A stretch of DNA of 64,000 nucleotides from Lingula anatina (lineage: Eukaryota; Brachiopoda; Lingulata; Lingulida; Lingulidae). Position 1 is the stretch's first letter, and the number at the start of each line of letters is the position of its first letter. The position numbers were made by a program, and so were the translations under genes. The notes under the pieces were generated by a model. That model did not search any database. It saw only the letters and a program-made list of their open reading frames with translations, and was not told the origin of the DNA. The stretch spans positions 1 through 64,000 of the forward strand of contig NW_019775679.1 of NCBI RefSeq assembly GCF_001039355.2, in the 5' to 3' direction. Of the stretch, positions 23,746 to 33,922 are shown in pieces.

Positions 23746-23818
23746 CTGTAAATTGGCACACCACAAAGCTAACTAAGTTCACCATTAATGAAATCATTTG
23801 ATAGAATTTCAAAAACTC

Positions 23819-25565
23819 GGTTGATCATATCTGCGATTTTACTGACGATAATAAATCATTGTGGATACAAGACAACCAAATATACAACTTGTTGTTACTA
23901 TAATTTGACTTAAAACAAATTTACCAATACGTAATACCAAAGGGACGAAATTGATATAGGTCCGTGTTTCAGTGAATAAAACCACAATTATTCTTAAACA
24001 CTATGAAATACGACAGATAAAAACATATCTTGATTCTCAGTTTTTAACAATTGCACAACACCTTCTATAATAATTCAGGCATGGGAAATGTCTGGTTCTC
24101 TGGGAGGATTCGATCTTTTCATATACTTTGACTTATGAGATTCCATGTCGCCTGAAGTTACCTCTTCTCTCGTTATATATGAAAGGACGTCTGTACTCGT
24201 GTAAGAACGCCCCCCTCCCCCCCAAAAAAGTAAAGAAAAATTCAAATTAATTCATGTGAACAGCATGGACATCGACCCAAACAACCAAATTAGATATTGA
24301 AAACTAAGGACTGATACATGTAGGTTGGGATAATACTGCAAAAGCACCAAATTTCCTGTGGGATCATACATGTAGTTGCGAGTATAAATGTTCACCTTCT
24401 GTTTATGGATGAGGCCAAAGAGACTATAGATTAGACGTTTAACAAGCAGAATACGGAACTCGAGTTTTTACAAGACCAGTTTCTACTACATTTCATTTGT
24501 TGTATTAGAACACATCAACAGAAGCATTAGATCATACACCGGATATTCATAAATTCATTCCGCTTCTGGTAAGAGGTTTATATTAGTGAATCATCACTGT
24601 AAGGAGTCAGTCAGAACACGCAATACCGTTTTTTAATAAAATTTTATTTGCATCGTAACTGAAACATCATTATTCATATACTCATAATTTTTATTATTAT
24701 CAGTAACACACCAACGTGGCTTTCACAATATCCCATAGTCTTGGATCTTTGAATCAAGGACACTTTGGGGATTTACCAGGAAAAGTTTGAATAGAGTTCC
24801 TGTTTAGAGTTGGCCTGTGTTTTCAAAATCTTGCCTCATGTGCTCTCAAATAAATATAAAAAACCCTGTTTTACTTAAAACTATATTTGTTGTCAGCTAC
24901 AACATTGGCATTAAGTTCATTTTCCCGTTTGTCCGTTATGTAATCTTGTGAAGTTCTGGAGGCCTTCCAGTTATTTAGTGCTTGCTGAAGGTTTGGACAT
25001 TTACCTGAATACAATTATTTTAAAATTGTTAGCACAGCTAAATGAAGTGAGACAGAAAATGTGAATGAGCCTGTACGTTGTGAAGACACTCAAATCAACG
25101 TTGAACTTATCGTTATTATTTTGTTGACCTTTTACCGGTATGTTGTTTCTGTTTTTATTATTTTACATATAAGTTGTCGAAATATCCTGATAATTATTTA
25201 TAGGACTTGAAAATGTTTGAAATGTTAATTATGCTGATGAAGCAGCAAAATATTTAAAGAAAGAACTCTTACTAAATTTATTTGCCAGTAAACAAATCAC
25301 AAAGAAAACAGTACGTACCAACAGCAATCTCATTGTACTCTATTTGTCCGTCATTGCCCAGTGGAACACAACGTCTTCCTTCACGTCTATCACACCTAGA
25401 AGCTTCATTGCCGTTTTTATGCCAGTGTCCAGAGGCACAGCAAGATCTCCTTACGTCGTTGCACCACTCTGCATCAGCCTCACTAGGATGCCTGTGGCCA
25501 ATGTCGCAGACAGATGAACTTTGTCCTACATGAACAATAAATTCGATCATGCCACTCGCCGTATG
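23819..25565. repeat. Segmental duplication, copy 1
   Basis: About 1.7 kb alignable with 26455-28047: ATTTTACTGACGATAATAAA, CGTGTTTCAGTGAATAAAA, GAATATTCATAAATTCATT-like words and the CHHC exon come in the same order with moderate divergence and indels. Confidence 0.85.
25319..25525 (-). CDS. CHHC tandem-motif exon, copy 3
   Basis: A 207-nt exon, acceptor TTCATGTAG, donor GTT G|GTACGT, phase 1 at both ends. The motifs are CDIGHRHPSEADAEWC and CASGHWHKNGNEASRC with seven residues between (NDVRRSC). An extra Cys lies about ten residues past the second motif (RREGRRCVPLG). The next exon in phase is the DPRGTP exon at 23606-23745, about 1.6 kb away. Upstream in the duplicated block lies a decayed relative at 27.8-28.0 kb. 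No start-bearing exon was found between here and the factor B-like gene, which is on the same strand. Confidence 0.68.
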
Positions 25566-25709
25566 CCATGTACTAGTAGTTTTACTGGATTTCATTAGCG
25601 TACTGGAGGGTTTCGAATGAGGCTCAAACCGTATTTTCGGACTTATGGGTCGTAAGCGATACCGTCACTAAGATTTTCACGTAAAGTGAATTTTTATCTT
25701 CACACGCCA

Positions 25710-25710
<1 letters not shown>

Positions 25711-25749
<39 letters not shown>

Positions 25750-26050
25750 GTGCGTGCATGCAGATGCACTTTTACTAGAGTATTATGAGACAGCTGGAAA
25801 TCAACTACATACTGTTTTCCAGACGGTTGAGAAACCACTTATTACACAGTTTTAATTAACTCTCTCTCTATTTCTCTCTCTCTCTCTCTCTCTCACACAC
25901 CGCACGCACACACACACACAAGAAAAATATGTATATAGCAGTGTTTTTCAAATATGGCATCTTTCAACATTTCTAGAAACAATATGAGAGAGAGGGAATG
26001 AGAGGAGGAAAGAGAGAAAGAGAAAGACGTGAAAGAAAAAAAGAAACAAA
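25711..26050. repeat. CT, CA and GA microsatellite cluster
   Basis: (CT)n at 25711-25745 and 25860-25895, (CA)n at 25893-25920, and GA-rich at 25985-26040. The GA-rich part corresponds to the tract next to the terminal exons in the 20 and 23 kb units; here no terminal exon follows. Confidence 0.8.
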
Positions 26051-26454
26051 CTGAAAATCTACATGTATTTTGTCAGATGCCTAAAATTTACCACAGTTCT
26101 TTTTGGCATAAAAAGAGACAGGTTGATTTGTTGACCATGCTCAAACATATAAATATTTTTTTCAAGTTTTGACCACGCGACACAACAAATTTAATGAAAT
26201 AACAACTGACACTGGTTAAAGTGCAGCTAGCTCGTGATACCAAGAACTAGTGAACAAATAGACAGTTCGCCACGGGAGACTGTTGTTTAAATAAGTACTC
26301 AAAAGGGACGTGCCAACCCAGACGACTGGGGGAATAGGCTAGTCAACATATTCCGCTTACAATCGTTACCTACACTGTAATTATCACACTCGTCTATTGT
26401 ATTTAACGCTAAATTTAGCGTGTAATCTTCAACTGGAACATGGAATAAATTAAC

Positions 26455-28047
26455 ACATGATTATTACCGATACGGTATCTGTGATTTTACTGACGGTTAT
26501 AAATTATTGTTGATACAAAACAACAAAATAAATAACTTGTTGTTGCTTTGATTGGACTTAAAACAAATTTACCAATACCCTTTACCAAAGGGACAAAATT
26601 GATCTATGCCCGTGTTTCAGTGAATAAAACTCTACAATTCTTCTGAAACAGCATAAAATACTACAGACAAAACACTTTCTTGGGATAAACGATTATCCTT
26701 TTTTAATAATTGCGCAATGCTTTTTAGATATCTTAATCAGGCATGGGACATGTCTGGCATCTGGAAGTATTCGCTCTTTTCACGCCCTGTGACAAGTGAG
26801 ATTACATGTTGCCTGAAATAAACTCGGGTCTCGTTATATTTCACCGGACGTGGGTTTTCTTGTAAGAACGCCCCCAAACACCAAAAAAGTAAAAAAAAAT
26901 GTAAATATATTTTTGCGGACAGCATGGTCACTGATCAAAGCCACCAAACTATTCAGAAAAAAATTGAAAACTAATGACTGGTATAGTGGGAATTATGCAA
27001 AAGCACCAAATTTCCTTTGAGATCAAAGTTGCAAGTATAAATGTTTAACTTCTTATGGTGGATTAAGCCAAAAAGATTGGGTTACGCATTCTATAAGCAC
27101 AATACAGAACTCGAAATTTACAAGACCAGACTATATTACATTTCTTCTGGTTTTCTTTTCTGGTGTTGGAACACATAAACAGGAGCTTACACCGAATATT
27201 CATAAATTCATTTAGCTTCCGGGAAAAGTTTATATTAGTAAATAATCACTTTAAGGAGTCAGTCAGTACACGTAATACCGTTCTTTAAATAAAATTCTAT
27301 TTACATCGTAACTGAAACATCAATATCCATAAAATTATGGTTATTATTGTCATCAGTAACAACAAACGTTAGATTCTTTACAGATGAAATTTACCAGCAT
27401 GCGGCCTTTGCACAGATTTTGGTGGGAACTTGTGACACAACAACGTGAGTTTAACAATACCCCTAGCTTGAGTTGTTGAAAGTATGAATCAAGAACTCTT
27501 TGGAAATTTACGTGTAAAAGATCAAACAGAGTTTCCGTTTTGATGTTTCTGTACGCTATAAAGACACAGATCAGAGTTGAACCTATCATTATTGTTTTGT
27601 TGACCTATTACATTATTTTTGTGTCAGTTTTATTATTTAACATATTTGCATAAATATCCTGATTATCTATTGTATAGGACTTGAAAATATTTGAAATGTT
27701 AACTGTTCTAATGAAGCAGCTTTATATTCAAAGAAAAGTGTCGTTAATAAATAATCATTAGTAAACAAATCACAAAGAAAGAGGTACCAACAAATAACAA
27801 TCTCATTGCAATAATCTAATAATCCGTCTTTAACGGTCTTTGCCCAGTGGTTCACAACGTCTTCCTACACGCTCATCACACCAAGAAGCTTCATTGCTGT
27901 TTTTATGCCAGTGTCCCGAGGCACAGCAAGATCTCCTTACGTCGTTGCGCCTAACTGTATCAACTTCATTAGAATGGGTGTGTTCATTGTTGCGGACAGA
28001 TGAACATTGTCCTACATGTACAATAAATTCGATCATGTCACTCGCCG
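26455..28047. repeat. Segmental duplication, copy 2
   Basis: Partner of 23819-25565, shorter because of deletions. Its CHHC exon is damaged. Confidence 0.85.
27788..28011 (-). pseudogene. Decayed CHHC exon, copy 4
   Basis: Matches copy 3 from acceptor (CATGTAG) to donor (TTG|GTACCT). The first motif has lost both cysteines (Arg in each place: VRNNEHTHSNEVDTVRR). The second is kept (CASGHWHKNSNEASWC), and a net 17-base insertion near 27800-27840 shifts the frame. It is probably non-functional. Confidence 0.65.
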
Positions 28048-28049
28048 TA

Positions 28050-31000
28050 CGTCACGCACTAGTCGTTAATCTGGTTTTTCTAGGCGCAATGTTTGACATT
28101 AAATGGGGGGATTTCGCATTTTTTCTGCTTAATGGATCGTGAGTGATATCATCACTCAGTTTGCTTGCTTTCCATCCCTCATTCGCTCGATGTGTGTGTA
28201 GTATGAGGGTGCCTATTACGAGGCAGTCGGATATCAACTGCGTCACTATATTACGCTGACCGTGAAATACCCACTTTCTATAACGTTGGAAATGATACTC
28301 ACACACACATTGTACTCACCCATCTTTTTTCTATTATTTTCTACGCTCGGTATGGTTGGAGGTGGATGTGGGCGCACGTTGACCGAGTATGACTTTTATC
28401 AGGAAAGCCTTTTATCAGTCGACAACAGCGCCCTCCTTTATTCGAACTGCAAATCTTGTATTCCTAACTTTGAGTTCCTGTTTTTCTTTAAAATAATGTC
28501 CGGGACATTCAACAGATACGATCAACTTCACCAGTCCAGAAAATGCCAGGAACTTTATATTTTGTGGAAGAGTTCAATTTGGTGCAGAATGCTAAATCTT
28601 ACCTTCAAAACCATTAGGCCATCATGCACCTGCTGTAATCGTGGTACATGTGCCTCTAATTTCACTACTGCAGGTGATGAGCGATAAAAACCATATCTGC
28701 AGCTTATCAAAGAGATAAAATTGCCTTAAAATCAACAATTAAACTCGATTTCAGGCCAAACATCACCTCACTGCTACACTCTATCTCTGCTGTACAGTGA
28801 CATTAGACAAACTTTGGATTACCCTTGCGCTTTCATGTACAGTGCATGACTACATGTAGTCGTGTTCTTATAACTTAATAAAAAATGATTTGAAAGAATA
28901 ATGAGATCTAAAAAAAAAATCAAAGTGGATAACATGATCTTCAGGGGTTGTTATAGAGTACGGAGAACAATTACATAGGATACGCAAGTCTTTACAGACG
29001 GATGCGGGACGTCTGCCCTTTACAAAGATGAAATGGCGAAATCCCCCCCTCCCCCCCCNNNNNNNNNNNNNNNNNNNNNNNNNCCCCGACCGAAAGAGGC
29101 AACTTCATGTGCTTTGGTGTCCTTTGAAGTAGTGCACTTTTTTCTGAAATAAATCCATTTTCAATGTACGTGCTTTCGTATTTTTTTAAATTACAATTCT
29201 GTTTGCTTGTTAGAGTTAATCTATATATCCACGCATCTATGTATCTACATCTATTTTTATTCAGCTGCATATCGGAGTTATTTCAATAAAATTAATCAAT
29301 GTTCTAAAAACGAGTAACGCAGTACATCATCATGGTTAAGGGTAAGTAATCAGAGCCAAAGTTTTGTTGTACTATGATAACTTCCCTGAACTGACAGGAC
29401 ACAGAACATCTATCTCGTACGTCTACGTGCCGGTGGTACCAGTCACCTGGCATTTTAAACAATGCTATCTAAGGACAATCAAATCTGTACAATTTTTAAA
29501 CATTTTTTTGCAATGAGTAACAAAGGTGTATAATAATAATTTAAATCTTTGTGTAATAATTAATCATGTGTGTACAATTATTAAACCTTTTTGTGAGAAG
29601 TAATTAAGTTTTTACAACTATTAAGCCTTTTTGTGACAAGTAATAAAAGTTTGTGCAATTATTAACCCTTTTTCGGATAAGAAATCATGCTTTTTTGTAA
29701 TACGTCATGCATGTATTTCGTTGAGAGTGGGGTTCCAGTTCCTAATTGAAAACATTCTTAATTGTTCAGTTTCTTTATTCTCAAACCCATGTCCCTTCGA
29801 TTAATTTACATTTGTTCTTTATCAACCGTTCTCGTATGGGTTATTTGTAGTTGTTGTCGATTGCGACAATCTCATCTGTTGCAATACATAAAAGACGGAT
29901 TTGCAGTACAGGTACTTCACGCTTCTGCATTGCTTAATATTTGGTGAGTTCATTTTGATCAGGTAAGAATACCAGACTACCTCCACAAAACCACTGTCTA
30001 TTCTGTAATCAGCGTCATCATCCACCGTTCATTGTGTACTGATCAGTGTCACGGTAACATGCATATGAATATTAATAACAGGGTCCAATTTCGTTCGCAT
30101 TGAAATTGCCTCTGGAACTGCCTTGTGGTTATCCAGGCAAGCGTACCGGTCTATCCCCATAAGACAACACTCTGGGAAGAACGCATACTCGACCTGAGGT
30201 GTAGTCAAAAGAAATCATTGGCAGTATTTTATCTGAGGGACAGATGGCAAAAACGCATCAAAGAGGAACAGATTGCAGCAGACTCCTGATTCGTGGCCTG
30301 AGCTCAAGGTAGGCTCATAGCCTATCAACGTTCAGGCGACAAAAGATGTGTCTCAAGCTTTTTGTTTGTTTGTTTGTTTGTTTGTTTGTTTTTTGTTCCA
30401 CCTCAACTTTCTATCAAAATACATTTTTTCAATAACAAGAAAACTGAGTGATCAATCTTGCCTGCTGATTCTCTAGATTTGAATCATAAGGAAGAGAGAA
30501 GCCAGAACGAGTACACTAGGTTACATAAAGGTCACGCTCAACAAACCAAACTGGTTAATCAATTAAGACACCCGCTTTCGTGACACCTACATGTAGGCCT
30601 ACGTTAGATACAAAATATGTGATAGAATTGCTCGTGGCACATAGCATTACCTTTAGCGAGTCTGGCATTCTTCGCCAGCCCTTGCTCCCGAGGACTTGAC
30701 TTTTGCCTAGAATCTATAAATTCACCAGATTCAATGTGGGAAATATCCCATCATTTTTAAAGAGTGTTTTGTATAAATTGATACATTTGGATAGGATCTA
30801 CTGTACAGTGGTCATTGTTAGGGTGTCTTCGCGGTATTCTCTTCTTAAATAGTCTCTATTTACCCTGTATATCTATATTTTATTCCAGCTTTTGTCATTA
30901 TCTTGTAATGTCATTGGTGTACAATATACATTTTCCAGATATTTCATTTCAGTGTAACATATATGCTTTTTCTATCTTTCTTTCTCACTATATCATATCA

Positions 31001-31330
31001 TATGTACAAATGTGGATTATGAGTGAGAAATAACCGTAAAACTTTCAAGTTGAACTATGTGTTTTGCCGTGACAGAAACAGTATTCTCGTTCTCATTTAT
31101 AACGGCCTTTATACAGAAGTCACGCAGGGAGTTGCATATACATCATTGTCATTGTATATTCCGTTTGTTTTAATATATCGCCATCCCCAAAGGGTGCATT
31201 TTTACCCCATACACGTACTCATTGACACAATGCAAATATTACATGCTAAAATGCATCTTGCTGCATCACGTCATCTTGATGTTGCACACTGTGCGAGGCG
31301 CTCTCTGTGTCTTATACAGGTATTAACACA
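28050..31330. other. No gene recognised; gap of 25 N at 29059-29083
   Basis: Poly-C flanks the assembly gap. A (GTTT)n run lies at 30360-30390. Open frames at 28262-28687 and 31023-31361 on the plus strand have no family resemblance; the second overlaps the last exon of the factor B-like gene in antisense. Confidence 0.5.
29059..29083. other. Assembly gap, 25 N
   Basis: Flanked by poly-C on both sides; probably a homopolymer that could not be resolved. Confidence 1.
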
Positions 31331-31333
31331 GGA

Positions 31334-32714
31334 TTACTCTGTCTTAGACCTTGTTATATGATCCTGAATCCACGACATTAAATGGTTCAACTTAGTAAAT
31401 AAAATGTTACTATCACCATGTCTGCAGTCTGTGCTCATGCTGTGCGCAGCGACACCTGGAGTGAAAATTATGTTTTAGAAGAAAAACTCCATATTTAAAA
31501 AGGAAATTTTAATTTGAACTTTTGTGTATTCAAAGGCCGCAGTCTTATCGTACAACGTCACGTCAAAGTTGTGGCGTGCAATATTTCTCTATGAACTCTG
31601 TTTCTCTATAAACGGAATAAATGCTAGTTTTTCTAATTAAAAATGTTAATTCGCACCAAAGATTGGGGATATGGTAAGATTCCATTTCACTACACAGAGC
31701 CATTCATATTTATCATACTGGGTATAAAACTTATTTGTGAAAAAGTAAAATGAAAATCCTTACCGATTTGTATCCAGATTTCCTCTCTGGATTCCTTCTT
31801 CATGAGCCTCCTGAACAGAGCTCCATCACCTCGCTGATGACAGCCACTCTTTACTGCACTGGTAGAATTAAAGGCAACTGGGTATGGAAATAAAAAAGAA
31901 ATAAGTACAAATAAAATAAAAAATTGAACCTCTTTATTCGCCTTTCGGACATCGCAAACTGTGCTTTTTACAAATGTGCCATTGTGAAATTAAATTCATG
32001 GCGGTATGACATGTGTGCTATTTCTTTAGGTCTATTGGTAAAATAATACTTTGACAGAAAATGTCATACCTGCGCAAAGTTCGTGTTCATTTGTTGGTTG
32101 ACGTCTTGATTGACAGTCATCTGGTGGGCGAATTTTCTGTAATTTCTGCACGGAAGAAAAGGAAATAAGAAGAAACTTGTATTCAACCCCCATGCAAACA
32201 CTTTTGGCTAACTATGTCTTGCCTTTTCAGTAACGTTGAATACGGAATTTTTAGACTAAAAAGGACAATTGCTTATTAACCAGAATATCAGCTGTAGTGA
32301 TTCTACACATTCTAGCACAGTATAAACAAGGGTTTCATTACCTGTAGTATTCTGGGTTGATCAGCAGTCTGCCGCCAGGTGGCACTTACACCAAGATGGT
32401 CCATTCCTGGTCTCCGGAATGTGGTTAAATCGTCATAGTCAAATAGGCTTAAATCTTTTAATATAAAATGACAATAAAGATGGGAAAATACATATCTTAA
32501 GCATTAGAAACAAACATATTTTCTCTAAATGAAAGACCTGGGTTAAAATACACTTTCCTATCTTAATGAGACTGAGAGAATCCAATGACAACGACCACCA
32601 GTATTTGAATTACCATCGTTTTCCAAAATTAAATTATAATAGAAGCTTCAAAAATAAGTAACAATACTTAAAGAAAGAAAGAAAGAAGGAGTTAAGGAAA
32701 GAAAAATATCTTGG

Positions 32715-32755
<41 letters not shown>

Positions 32756-33922
32756 TTAGTAAATCAAAAACAACAATTTCAAATAAAAGCTATATTTTTT
32801 CTTGTTTACCTAGCGTATTGGGCAGGCAGATCTTCCTCACGTAGGGACTGAACGAGACTCTTTCTGCCAGATACCACAGAGCAATGTTGTAACCAGGGGC
32901 AGCACTCGTCTGGTTCTGGTCGTATGTGTGAACGTGTAATACTTCAACTTTATGTGAACCTAAGAGAAATTAAAGACAGACTTCTGCTGAGAAACCGAGA
33001 ACAAAAATTCATAACGAACGCATTATCTGAAAAGCAAGGAAATGCATTATTATTGGATTTAATACATGTCGGGTAAAAACGAAATGAGGACCGAAAGCAT
33101 GTTTTTGAATAAGCTTAAACAACATAATGGATATATTCAATAAAAGCCACTTAATAATCAGCAGTTAAACAGATTTTCTTTATATTGCTAGTTTCACTTA
33201 TTTTGAACTATCAAAACAAATTACCTATTTTCACGTACGCCTTCCCCACCGCTCGCCCTTCCAGACAACTGGCGCTGCTGAGTACCCAGTACTCGTCCAC
33301 CAGCGTCCCCGTGCACACAAACGGGATCTGAAACCATTAACATTCCAAAAACATGCATATATTCACCGTGAAGGTCGGCCATTTGGTGATTCATAACTGA
33401 TAGAGCGTCAGTATATCGCCTTATAAGGGTTATAATGATAATAACAATAAAATATGTATAATAATAAAAATAAATTAAATCGAAAAAAAGAGAGTTTTAG
33501 GTTGATTTTGTACAAAAAGCATAGCTTTCATAAAGCCAAAACATTATAACACTGCATAACACTATGCAGTACAGAAATACAAGCAATGTATTAGGCTTGT
33601 CAATTTGTAAACTGGTTGGTTATCAATAAATACCAATGAGGATTGAATAGAAAAGGAACTAAAAGTGTATCAAAATAGAAGAATTAAAATAAACAAATTG
33701 TTTCAACACAAAATGTTAAAAAAAGGGTCATAATTATGTGCAAATTAGGGCTCGTTTGAGAATTACTATGCCCAGCTTACCATACCTGATTTCTCTCTAT
33801 ATGCTCCGTCTCGCTGGAGAATATGCCAACCACCCACGGCCATGTCTGTTCACTGGAACTCTCGCTGTGGTCAATCTTATATAAGTCAGTCTCTGCCATC
33901 GTTTTTCCACAGCTAGAGTAAT
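31334..33922 (-). other. Trypsin-like domain of the factor B-like protein (exons 13-19)
   Basis: Seven exons, about residues 704-974. The fold markers are present: TWPWVVGIF, VCTGTLVDEYWVL, IALWYL, KICLP, VSATW, ELCAG, and a C-terminal MSWIQDHI helix. The catalytic residues are not. The last exon (31334-31455) begins GVAAHSMSTDC where active proteases have G-x-V-S-W-G, so the 215-loop is also changed. The final exon was found by splice phase: exon 18 leaves a single G, and acceptor TTTCACTCCAG opens a frame that ends at TAA 31334-31336. There is no IVGG-type activation site; in Bf the protease is activated within the vWA-linked chain. Confidence 0.88.

Larger units (their letters stand above)
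22995..23812. repeat. Tandem duplication, unit about 465 bp
   Basis: GGCAACTGTCCCAGGACAG to CCTCAATCGCAATCTGCC occurs at 22998-23075 and 23469-23550, followed in both by CACACCCACACAAA and a minus-strand terminal exon. The second unit lacks the GA-rich stretch. CTGTCCCAGGACAG and CTGTCCTAGGACA are short palindromes. Confidence 0.8.

Noticed and set aside
28262-28687. 141-codon plus-strand open frame.
   Set aside because: No domain, no splice context, composition like non-coding sequence.
29950-30012. On the minus strand, after an acceptor-like TGATTACAG, one frame reads NRQWFCGGSLVFLPDQ, like a trypsin N-terminal segment.
   Set aside because: No TAAHC, DIAL or GDSGG exons lie nearby, there is no clear donor, and the factor B-like gene already has its complete protease region. 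Probably chance or a very old fragment.
30110-30225. Candidate last exon for the factor B-like gene (frame with PECCLMGIDRYACLDNHKAV).
   Set aside because: The phase is wrong for exon 18; the exon at 31334-31455 fits both phase and the trypsin C-terminal helix.
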